From contig CAZMHI010000007.1 of assembly GCA_964566055.1 (NCBI GenBank), positions 1-64,000 of the forward strand: 64,000 nucleotides of DNA, in the 5' to 3' direction. This DNA comes from TMED23 sp964566055 (GTDB lineage: Bacteria; Pseudomonadota; Alphaproteobacteria; Rhodospirillales; UBA2165). Positions 8,126 to 16,700 of the stretch are shown piece after piece. Under the pieces are notes generated by a model, which was given only the letters and a program-made list of their open reading frames with translations, was not told where the DNA came from and made no database searches. A program made the translations under genes and the position numbers. Position 1 is the first letter of the stretch. The number at the start of each line of letters is the position of its first letter.

Positions 8126-9961
8126 TTAATCGGCAAAACTGTAGACAGTTATTTTTTCCACTTTACCGCGGATATCAACTTCGCCTTTGGGCTCAAAGTG
8201 CTCGTCGCTCACTTGCGAGACGGTCGTCGCTGAGATCAGCGTGCCGGTGCCGAACTCCTTATTCAATTGCTCGAGACGCGCTGCCAAATTAACCGCATCA
8301 CCATGCACCGTATAATTCAAGCGTGCCTGAGCGCCGACATTGCCGGCAATAACCGAGCCGGTATTGATGCCGATACGGCAAGCGAGTTGCTGGCCGCTAA
8401 AGAGTGAGCCGTTGGTTTCAAGGTGAATCTCACGCGCTGCTTTGATGGCGTGCGCTGCATGATCTTTGTCCGGCATTGGCACATTAAAGATGGCCAGGAT
8501 GGCGTCGCCTTGGAATTGCGTGATGACGCCGCCGTTCCGCTCGATGATATCGACGACGGCCGAAAAATACGTATTTAAAACATCAACAATCTCTTCCGGC
8601 CTCAGTTGTTCCGACAGCGCCGTAAAGCCAGCGAGATCAACAAACAAGATCGTTGCTTCGGCGGCCTGCGGCTCCAGCGCACCATCGGCCGCTAATAATT
8701 TCTCGGCAATGCGTTCCGGAACATATTTGCCAAATAAGTTGCGGATGGTTTCGCGTTCTTTCAAGCCGTCGATCATATGGTTAAACGAGCTGGCTGCTTC
8801 ATCCATTTCCTTTAAGCGCGAGGGCGCGACATGGGGCACATCGTTTAAATCACCGTCACGGAACGCACTGGCAGCTTTGGCCAGACGTAAAACCGGCCGG
8901 GCAGTTAGTTTACCGATTATAATGGCCGTACCGACAGCTAGGACCAAAAGGACAATGCCACCGATAATGAGATGACGCATGGTATCAAATACGTCGCTGC
9001 GCAAGTCCTCACCAAAATAACCGCCGATGATCCAGGGCTTGGTGCCATAATCGGTGATATGACGGAAGACATAGATAAAGCGGTCATCGCCCAACGGCGC
9101 CTGGGTAACACGGGTGAATGTTTTGCCGGCATTGCGGTCAATGAAGGCCCGTTTGGCGACCCAGAAATTAGCCAGAATGGGATCATTGAGTTGCTCAATT
9201 TCCGGTAGGGGTACGACATCTTCACTGATGGCCAGCGGAGGCGGCCGACGGGATAAATTATCCTGATCTCGCTGCCAGCTTGGAATATTGGGATGCATCA
9301 AAACCCAGGAATTATCATAAAGGATAAACGGCGTGATGCCGGATCCCCTGGTTTGCTGGGTCAACCGGCGGGTCAGCGAGGCGGCGGCGATGGTCTCGAA
9401 ATAAACTCCTAGATATTTGCCTTGTCTAAACAATGGAACCCAGATGACTAATTCAATTATCGTTTTGCGCGGCGCCAGGGTCGGCCGGTACCATTGTGGC
9501 TTGGTCGGCTGTTTGACATCTTCGACGATTTTTCGCACTTGCGTGAAGTGTGAAAAATTTCGTCGCACAACTTGTCCAGGTTTAACAACATAAATTGTGG
9601 CCTCTAAATCGCGGGAAATAAATCCAAGCGACAATACTTGCGGCGTTGCTGCCGGCACCGCTTTCAAGAACCTGAGCCACGCTGATTCATCGCGCGGGTC
9701 TATTTCACTATTGCGCACTTGGGAAGCAACAAATTGGGCTTGTCTTTGAATCGGCTGTAATTCCTGTTTGATGCTGTTTTCCAATCCGTCGATTAATTGC
9801 TCGGACTGGCCATAAAGCAAGGTCTGCGTATTTTTTCCGGCGGTGGTTATGCCTAAAAATAAAACGAGCCCCACCGCCATGAGTGTTGCGCCGGCGGAGC
9901 CAAATACCAGGACCGCAGTGATCGTGAATATAGGTTTGCGTTTTTTCCGGTCGGAACTCAT
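8126..9961 (-). CDS. Membrane adenylate/guanylate cyclase with periplasmic sensor and HAMP
   Basis: 611-residue class III nucleotide cyclase. Layout: TM1 (about 11-38), a periplasmic Cache-like sensor (about 40-325), TM2 (about 331-352), HAMP (about 352-405), and a cyclase domain (about 435-600). Metal-binding D442 (FVDLAGF) and D486 (GDAIL), and the transition-state N558 and R562 (VNLAARLE), are intact. The lysine that usually selects adenine in K-x-x-G-D is glutamine here (Q482), with Thr at the partner position (T551). It should be catalytic, but nucleotide choice is uncertain. Expected role: turning an external small-molecule signal into cAMP or cGMP. It is divergent from the amidohydrolase at 10034. 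Confidence 0.9.
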   Translation of the reverse strand: MSSDRKKRKPIFTITAVLVFGSAGATLMAVGLVLFLGITTAGKNTQTLLYGQSEQLIDGLENSIKQELQPIQRQAQFVASQVRNSEIDPRDESAWLRFLKAVPAATPQVLSLGFISRDLEATIYVVKPGQVVRRNFSHFTQVRKIVEDVKQPTKPQWYRPTLAPRKTIIELVIWVPLFRQGKYLGVYFETIAAASLTRRLTQQTRGSGITPFILYDNSWVLMHPNIPSWQRDQDNLSRRPPPLAISEDVVPLPEIEQLNDPILANFWVAKRAFIDRNAGKTFTRVTQAPLGDDRFIYVFRHITDYGTKPWIIGGYFGEDLRSDVFDTMRHLIIGGIVLLVLAVGTAIIIGKLTARPVLRLAKAASAFRDGDLNDVPHVAPSRLKEMDEAASSFNHMIDGLKERETIRNLFGKYVPERIAEKLLAADGALEPQAAEATILFVDLAGFTALSEQLRPEEIVDVLNTYFSAVVDIIERNGGVITQFQGDAILAIFNVPMPDKDHAAHAIKAAREIHLETNGSLFSGQQLACRIGINTGSVIAGNVGAQARLNYTVHGDAVNLAARLEQLNKEFGTGTLISATTVSQVSDEHFEPKGEVDIRGKVEKITVYSFAD

Positions 9962-10020
9962 AGTTCACTAGACCTCAAATCAAGGTTCAATTGCAAGAAT
10001 GAACACTATTAACGCATCAT

Positions 10021-10025
10021 AAGGA
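10021..10025 (+). promoter_or_regulatory. Ribosome site supporting a TTG start
   Basis: AAGGA eight bases before the TTG at 10034. No in-frame ATG lies close by before the conserved IDAHHHIW motif, so this site decides the start. Confidence 0.6.
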
Positions 10026-10033
10026 TTTTTCCG

Positions 10034-10945
10034 TTGCCGCCAGAATTTACTGAAGACTTTAAAGCAATCGATGCACATCACCACATTTGGCGCCTGTCGG
10101 ATCTTGCTTGGCTTAATGGCCCCACCCAGCCGCGCATCTTTGGTGACTATGATGCCATTAGGCGTGATTACAGTATTGCAGAATTTATAAGCGATGCCGA
10201 ACCGGAAGGTGTTTCAGGCTCGGTCTATATCCAAGTCAATTGGCCGGAAGGAAAAGAAATCGAAGAAGCCCGCTGGGTTCAGGAAACGGCGGACCTATAC
10301 GGCATAATTAAAGCCATTATCGGCTTTGCCGATTTTTCATCCCCGTCTTGTGCGGCTACTTTAAAAGAGTTGAGCCAGTTTCCATTGCTGCGCGGAATTC
10401 GCCAACAACTTCATTGGCATGAAAATCCGCTTTATAAATTCGCTCCAGCGCCTGATGTTTTCACGGATGCAAAATGGCGGCAGAATTTTGCCCTGCTGCA
10501 AGAGTATAACTGGTCGTTTGAGTTGCAGGTATTTGCCTCACAAATGAAAGATGCAGCCGATTTGGCAGCGGGTTTTCAGGCCATCCCAATGGTGTTGCAG
10601 CATTGTGGTATGCCGGAAGATACCTCAAAAGCCGGTAAGAGTGGGTGGCTGGATGGTATGAAAAGGCTCGCTCAAGCACCAAATATTTATTGTAAATTTT
10701 CCGGCCTGGGCACCTTTATTCATCAGATTTCGGTTGATTTTATCTCAGATATAACTGGTCAATGTTTAGAATTATTCGGCGCTGAGCGTTGTCTATACGG
10801 CAGTAATTTTCCGATTGAAAAAATCTGGACGGAGTATCCTGACTTAATCCAGGCCTTTCGTCAGAGCCTCAAGGATTTGCCCGAGAATCAACAGCGTTCG
10901 ATATTTTTTGAAACTGCTCAAAAAGTGTATAAAATCGAATTATAA
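10034..10945 (+). CDS. Amidohydrolase_2 family lactonase-like protein
   Basis: 303-residue TIM-barrel hydrolase of the L-fuconolactonase / 2-pyrone-4,6-dicarboxylate lactonase group. The N-terminal metal motif is DAHHHIW (13-19), followed by the later family motifs LQHCGMPED, YCKFSGLG and CLYGSNFPIEK (the final Asp of canonical metal sites is replaced by Asn in the SNFP motif, as is common in this subgroup). Family members hydrolyse sugar or aromatic lactones. No sugar catabolic operon is present next to it, so the substrate is unknown. It starts with TTG after an AAGGA site, and is distinct from the decarboxylase-like amidohydrolase at 6285. Confidence 0.82.
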   Translation: MPPEFTEDFKAIDAHHHIWRLSDLAWLNGPTQPRIFGDYDAIRRDYSIAEFISDAEPEGVSGSVYIQVNWPEGKEIEEARWVQETADLYGIIKAIIGFADFSSPSCAATLKELSQFPLLRGIRQQLHWHENPLYKFAPAPDVFTDAKWRQNFALLQEYNWSFELQVFASQMKDAADLAAGFQAIPMVLQHCGMPEDTSKAGKSGWLDGMKRLAQAPNIYCKFSGLGTFIHQISVDFISDITGQCLELFGAERCLYGSNFPIEKIWTEYPDLIQAFRQSLKDLPENQQRSIFFETAQKVYKIEL

Positions 10946-11015
10946 TTTTGATTTTTATCAAGGCGCCTTTGGAGCATAAGAATACTATAATTGTGTTGTT
11001 ATTTGGAGAGGAACA

Positions 11016-11432
11016 ATGCTTGAAGTAGATGTTGATAAAATTGCTTTCATTATCGCTAAATCCCGCGAATTTGAAGCTCAAGATGCCGTTCACGAGGAAG
11101 TTGAAGTTGAAGGCATGACGGAAAACGACATCCAGGATGAGACCTTTCAGGAGTCTTTGACGAATGTTGCCGATGATGAAAATGATGACGCTACTTTTGA
11201 TGAAGTAAAAGAATGGATCAGGGCCATAAATGATGATGATCAGTGCCAGATCGTCGCTCTTGCCTGGGTTGGCCGCGGTGATTTTACCACGGATGATTGG
11301 GAAGAGGCGGTCAGAATTGCGACAGAAGAACATAATGACCGGACAGCAGAATATTTGCTAGGCATGCCGTTATTGCCTGATTATTTGGAAGAAGGGCTTT
11401 CTCTATTCGGTTTAAGCGCAGATCTGTCTTAG
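11016..11432 (+). CDS. DUF3775 domain protein
   Basis: 138-residue acidic, soluble protein with no signal peptide or TM segment. It matches the DUF3775 pattern, including DEVKEWIRAINDD followed by VALAWVGRGDF and a C-terminal LLGMPLLPDYLEEGL stretch. This family is found mainly in alphaproteobacteria and has no assigned function. The start has a good ribosome site (GGAGAGG). It converges on the TPR-glycosyltransferase gene with a 4-base overlap of the ends. I propose no function. Confidence 0.8.
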   Translation: MLEVDVDKIAFIIAKSREFEAQDAVHEEVEVEGMTENDIQDETFQESLTNVADDENDDATFDEVKEWIRAINDDDQCQIVALAWVGRGDFTTDDWEEAVRIATEEHNDRTAEYLLGMPLLPDYLEEGLSLFGLSADLS

Positions 11433-13264
11433 TCTGCAAATTCTTGGCAAACTCTTTCAATCACGTTAGGCCAATCTCCCGGCGCGGCTTGGCGGAACAA
11501 TTTAACACTTGCATACCACGGGCTATCATTACGCTCCAGTAACCACCGCCAATCCGGCGCGAATGGCAGTAATACCCAGCATTTTTTCGCCAAGGCTCCG
11601 GCCAGATGGGCGACCGCCGTATCTACGGTAATAATCAAATCCAGCTGCTCGATAATTGCAGCTGTTGCGGCAAAATCGGTGAGATGGGAACTCAAATCGG
11701 TAATGGCCGGTATGGTACTAATATCATTGACGTTTTCGCCGAGCTGCAAGCTGTAACAAGCAATATTTTCGACCTCAAATAGCGGCGTGAGCGCCTCAAC
11801 CGGTAAAGAACGATTGCGGTCATTTTTATGGCTTGGCCGGCCCGCCCAAACCAGGCCAATCTTGGTTTTTGGCTCCTTACTGAGATCAATGGGACTTTCC
11901 GCCGGCGCCGTAAGGTAAGGTGTGTCCGCTGGAATAGTTTTTAAGCTTGTGCCAAATAGGTGCGGTAAGCTCATGATCGGAATATGAACGTCAAAAGACG
12001 GCAAAGTTTCTCCCTGCAAATACACCTGCGCTATATTTGGCACGGTGGTCATCAAAGATTTCAGCGGTTCATGGGTTTCCAGATAAATCGCCTGCGGATT
12101 TTGCTCAGCAATCAACTGAATATACCGAACAAACTGGAGGGTATCGCCGTATCCTTGTTCGGCATGGATGAGGATCGTTTTTCCGGTAATATCACCAGTG
12201 TTCTTTAGCTGAGGAGCATCGAAATCTCGTGATTTGAACTCGGGCAATTGCCAGCGCCACTCATAATCAGTAAAACCGCTTTTAAGATCTCCAGAGACCA
12301 GCCGGGCAATACCTCTGTTCCAATGCCCGTCAGCATGATCCGGGCTAAGTTTGAGCGCTTGCTCAGCCGCTTCAAGCGCCTCGCCGATTTTGTTTTGAGC
12401 CTGCAGGGCGGCTGCTTTATTGGCCCAAATATCCGCATTGTCGGGTGCGACCTTCAAGGCGATGCCGAAACGGTTTATGGCCTCATCCAACAGATTAAGG
12501 CGGGTCAAACTATTGGCTAAATTGCCCTGGGCTTCACCATATTCTGAGTCTAAAAGGCAGGCTTTTTCAAAGCATCTGCGGGCTTCAGAGATCATTCCGC
12601 TGTCAAAATAAATCAAGCCAAGGGCATTGCGAGCAGGTGCATAGTCTGGCGCATTGGCCGCTGCTTGTTGGGCGACACTCAAAGCTTCTTCGGCACTGCC
12701 TGCCAAATTCAGCGTCGCCGCAAGGTTAATCTCTGCATCCGTTAAAATTGGCTCAAGGCTCAAGGCATGTCTGAAAGCTGCGATGGCGGCGTCGAAATCG
12801 CTCAAATCCCGGTGGGTTGCGCCTAAATTATTATGGGCCGACGCCAATTCCGGCGCTAGGGTGATGGCCTGCTTGTTGAGTTTTGTTGCCTCATCAAAAT
12901 CACCACTCAGACGCCTGATTTCAGCTAAATTGGTCAAGGCTTGCGGAAATTCCGGAACCAGACTGAGGGCTTTTCTAAGATCACGTTCGGCGGCCGGCAG
13001 CTGACCCAGCTCTTTTAATAAAATACTCCGGGTATTAAGCGCTTCGGGGAAGTCCGGATTTAACTCTATAGCACGATCTAAATATTGTTGCGCCTCAGGA
13101 ATGACCCCTTTTTGCTGACAGAGCGCCCCTAACAAATGCCAGACATCGGCATTATCCGGCATTTCCGCGCCAAATTGCCGATAAACAGCCTCTGCCTCAG
13201 CCAAGCGCCCAGCCTGATGAGCAACAAGTGCATTCTCCAGATCATTTTGTGAAAGTGTGGCCAT
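11429..13264 (-). CDS. TPR-repeat protein with GT9/GT41-like C-terminal domain
   Basis: 611 residues. About residues 1-330 are tandem 34-residue tetratricopeptide repeats (many A-x-x-x-x-G-x-x-A and P-x-x-x-x-A helices), and about 345-611 form a glycosyltransferase-like domain with ILIHAEQGYGDTLQF, KIGLVWAGRPSHKNDRNRS, TVDTAVAHLAGAL and a final RQ--PGDW motif, as in GT9 heptosyltransferase-like folds. Such two-part proteins are common in alphaproteobacteria and are presumed to modify proteins or glycans, using the TPR part for recognition. No signal peptide is visible, so it is likely cytoplasmic. It lies 9 bases downstream of the small membrane protein gene and is probably co-transcribed with it. 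Confidence 0.85.
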   Translation of the reverse strand: MATLSQNDLENALVAHQAGRLAEAEAVYRQFGAEMPDNADVWHLLGALCQQKGVIPEAQQYLDRAIELNPDFPEALNTRSILLKELGQLPAAERDLRKALSLVPEFPQALTNLAEIRRLSGDFDEATKLNKQAITLAPELASAHNNLGATHRDLSDFDAAIAAFRHALSLEPILTDAEINLAATLNLAGSAEEALSVAQQAAANAPDYAPARNALGLIYFDSGMISEARRCFEKACLLDSEYGEAQGNLANSLTRLNLLDEAINRFGIALKVAPDNADIWANKAAALQAQNKIGEALEAAEQALKLSPDHADGHWNRGIARLVSGDLKSGFTDYEWRWQLPEFKSRDFDAPQLKNTGDITGKTILIHAEQGYGDTLQFVRYIQLIAEQNPQAIYLETHEPLKSLMTTVPNIAQVYLQGETLPSFDVHIPIMSLPHLFGTSLKTIPADTPYLTAPAESPIDLSKEPKTKIGLVWAGRPSHKNDRNRSLPVEALTPLFEVENIACYSLQLGENVNDISTIPAITDLSSHLTDFAATAAIIEQLDLIITVDTAVAHLAGALAKKCWVLLPFAPDWRWLLERNDSPWYASVKLFRQAAPGDWPNVIERVCQEFAD

Positions 13265-13273
13265 AATGTGAAG

Positions 13274-13531
13274 TTAAAATTCGACAATTGAAGACTGAAC
13301 AGCAAGAATAAAAAAACCTACGACATAAAAAATAATCGCGAAACCAACGACAAACAGAACATTGGTGGTGGTTTTTATCGGATGGATTTGACGCTCGACG
13401 GCGCGTCTTTCAAGACCCCGCTTTTCCGATCCTCCAATTATCGACAAAAAGTATCGACGCCCGAAAAACGGTAGACTGAACCGGATATTAACCGGATGAA
13501 GAATTTTGGTATCGGTCGATGAATTGGCCAT
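13274..13531 (-). CDS. Small single-TM protein
   Basis: 85 residues: a basic N-terminal half (FFGRRYFLSIIGGSEKRGLERR) and one C-terminal TM helix (about 58-78). The topology suggests a bitopic inner-membrane protein with the basic domain in the cytoplasm. No recognised family. It shares strand and a 9-base gap with the downstream TPR-glycosyltransferase gene, and its upstream region, shared with NAD-glutamate dehydrogenase, contains a CtrA-type motif. Coding status is inferred from length, context and composition. Confidence 0.6.
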   Translation of the reverse strand: MANSSTDTKILHPVNIRFSLPFFGRRYFLSIIGGSEKRGLERRAVERQIHPIKTTTNVLFVVGFAIIFYVVGFFILAVQSSIVEF

Positions 13532-13586
13532 TTATACTGCCTTCAGTTAGTTCTTAAAGTTGATGCCCAAATTCAAAAATAACGAT

Positions 13587-13602
13587 TTAATTTTGAATTA
13601 AC
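13587..13602 (+). promoter_or_regulatory. Candidate CtrA binding site (TTAA-N7-TTAAC)
   Basis: TTAA (13587-13590), seven bases, TTAAC (13598-13602): an exact match to the full CtrA consensus known from Caulobacter and relatives. It lies in the 224-base divergent promoter region between the small membrane protein and NAD-glutamate dehydrogenase. It overlaps a 9-bp inverted repeat, AATTCAAAA (13570-13578) / TTTTGAATT (13591-13599). The region is A+T-rich, so chance occurrence is possible. Confidence 0.45.
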
Positions 13603-13755
13603 ATTAACTTTAACGAAATAGTCCCCATATTATTAGTAATTATTGAAACAGGCTTTATGATACAACATCATTGGGATTACGTTACGAAATACCAACTTAA
13701 TATTTAGAAATTGATTATTTGAATTAACAACCAGTATTTTCACGGGGGTTTTAGT

Positions 13756-16700
13756 ATGAGTGCAACGTCGAGCAGGCAAAAGACGGACCTCATAAATAAA
13801 ATAATCCGGTCGACAAAGGCGGTTTCCAAAAAGAAACCCTCTTCGCGTCAGGAATACTTTATTCGTCAATTTTTCTCCAATTTACCGGTTCAGGATTTAC
13901 AAAATAAACCGATAGAAACACTCGCCGGAACAGCTAATTCGATTTGGAATTTTGCTCAAAAGCGTAAACCCGGTGAAACCAAAATACGTGTGTATAACCC
14001 GAGTACATCCGCCAATGGCTGGGATGGTGATCACACTATTCTTGAAATTGTTAGCGATGATATGCCGTTTTTGGTGGATTCCGTTACTGCCAATCTTGCC
14101 CAACGTGGCATTACTGTCCATTTGCTTATCCACCCGATCTGCCGATTTGTGCGGAAGAAAGACGGTTCACTGAAAGAGATATTATCGAGCGAAACGGTTG
14201 ATAAAACAGCCTCCGTTGAAGCAGTTATGAGTTTTGAAATAATGCAGCTCTCTCCAGCTGCACGCCTCAATGAACTACAGCGTAAGATAAAGACAGTTCT
14301 CACTGATGTGCGCGCAGCCGTTGAAGACTGGCAAGACATGCGCAGCCAAGTGCTGAATCTGATCAACGAAATGAAACTTCGGATGACAGCGAAAAATGCA
14401 GGTGAGCTAACCGAAGCCGAAGATTTTCTGCAATGGGCCCATGACAACAATTTCACTTTTTTAGGTTACCGCGAATATGATTTCAAAGGAACCGGCGCCA
14501 AAGCAAAGGTCAGCATAAATCCAAAAAGCGGCTTGGGCGTATTACGTGACCCCAAACGTGTTGTCTTAAAAGAGCTGCGCAATATGGAGGCGATGCCTGC
14601 AGAAGTGCGCAGCTTTATCCGCCGTTCCGATCCTGTCGTCGTCAGCAAGGCAGACGTGCGCTCAACAGTTCACCGCACCGTCATGATGGATACCATCGCC
14701 GTCAAAAAGTTTAATAAATCGGGTAAAGTAGTAGGTGAGCGGCTGATCGTCGGCCTATTTACGTCGGTTGCCTATAGCTCAAGTCCGCAATCTATCCCCT
14801 TTCTCCGACGAAAAATCGATACGGTTATTGCCCGGGCTGGATTTGCCCCGGCAAGTCATGACGGCAAGGCCTTGGCGCATATACTTGAGACTTATCCGCG
14901 CGATGAACTTTTTCAAATTCAGGAAGATGATTTGCTGGATATCAGTATGGGCATCCTGCATCTCCAGGAACGCCAACGGGTTGCGCTATTTACGCGTTGG
15001 GATAATTTTGGCCGCTTTATCTCCTGCCTGGTTTTTATACCGCGCGATCGCTTTACCACCAGTTTGAGATTGAAAATTCAGGATCTTCTAGCCGAGTCCT
15101 TTAGTGGTAAAGTTTCCTTTTTTAATACTGAGTTTGGCGATGCGCCGCTGGCCCGCCTGCACATCGTCGTCGGGACTCCGGGTGGACTAAATAAAAAGGT
15201 GTCAATTCGCAAAGTCGAAAGCGAGTTAATCGAGATTGCCCAGTCCTGGAGTGATCAGCTTGAAAGCGAGCTTGTCGCCTCCCATGGTGAAGATATTGGC
15301 TCCCAATTATCGAGCTCCTACGGCAAAGCCTTCCCGGTAAATTACCAGGAAAACTTTAGTGCTGCTTTGGCAATTGATGACATCTCAAGATTAGAACAGG
15401 TGGCTGAAGGCGATGACCTAAACCTTCATTTTTATCAGCCGGATAGGGCAGCAGCTAACGAAGTTCGTTTTAAGGTCTTCCATCCTGCAGTGCCCCTGCC
15501 TTTGTCAGATGTTATTCCCATGCTTGAAGATATGGGCCTTAAAGTCATCGATGAGGTTCCTCATATTGTTCGTCCCGAAAATGGCCATGATGTCATCATG
15601 ATCCATGATTTCGGCATGGTAACCCGCGACGGTTCGAGCGCGGATGTTGCTGCCGCGCGGGAAAATTTTCACGAAGTCTTTAGCCGGGTCTGGCACGGCG
15701 AAATGGAAAGTGACGGCTTTAATTCCTTAGTTCTGGGAGCTGATCTAAGTTGGCGGGAAATTGTCATTCTCCGCACCTATGCAAAATATCTCAAACAAGC
15801 CAAAGCGCCGTTCAGCCAGGAATATATGGAGCAGGCGCTGTGCAACAATACGGGCATCACCGCTAATCTGGTGAAGCTTTTTCAAGCTCATTTTGATCCG
15901 ACGGCGCAAGCCGGCCATAACCGCCGGGTAATTCAATTGCAGGAAAAAATACTCAACGCCCTCGATAAGGTGGCAAGCGCGGATGAAGACCGGATCTTGC
16001 GGCGCTTCCTGAACGCCATTGAGTCAACGCTCAGAACTAATTTCTATCAATATACGGAAAGCGGCGAGCCAAAATCCTATTTGGCGGTGAAACTTGATAG
16101 TGAAAAAATTGATGAACTACCATTGCCGCGGCCCCTGCGGGAGATCTTTGTCTATTCACCCCGATTTGAAGCTGTGCATCTCAGGGGCGGCATGGTGGCA
16201 CGCGGCGGTTTGCGTTGGTCGGATCGCCCGGAAGATTTCCGCACCGAAATACTGGGTTTGATGAAAGCGCAAATGGTGAAGAATACGGTGATTGTGCCGG
16301 TTGGCTCAAAAGGCGGTTTCGTGGTCAAACGTCCACCCCTTGAAGGAGGCCGCGAGGCGTTCCTCGAGGAAGGCATAGCTTGTTATAAAATGTTCATGGG
16401 CGGCCTGCTTGATATCACCGACAATTACAAAGGTGCCAAGGTTGTCGCTCCAAAAGATGTTGTGCGCCGGGATGTCGATGATCCTTATCTGGTTGTCGCT
16501 GCTGATAAGGGTACGGCAACTTTTTCAGATATCGCCAATGGCGTGTCGATTGATTATGGTTTTTGGCTGGGGGATGCCTATGCCTCAGGCGGCTCCATCG
16601 GTTATGATCACAAAAAGATGGGCATCACTGCTCGCGGCGCCTGGGAATCGGTGAAACGGCATTTCCGCGAAATAGGTAAAGATATTCAAAACGAAATGTT

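Noticed and set aside
10960..10969. Perfect palindrome AAGGCGCCTT after the amidohydrolase gene
   Set aside because: It has no loop and no T-run, so it is not a terminator; a single 10-bp palindrome is weak evidence for a protein site.
12300..13250. Repetitive-looking DNA, considered as a repeat array
   Set aside because: The periodicity of about 102 bases comes from tandem TPR protein repeats; there are no identical repeats or spacers as in CRISPR.
13570..13599. Inverted repeat before NAD-glutamate dehydrogenase read as a terminator
   Set aside because: It lies between divergent genes, so there is no upstream transcript to end; it overlaps the CtrA-type motif instead.
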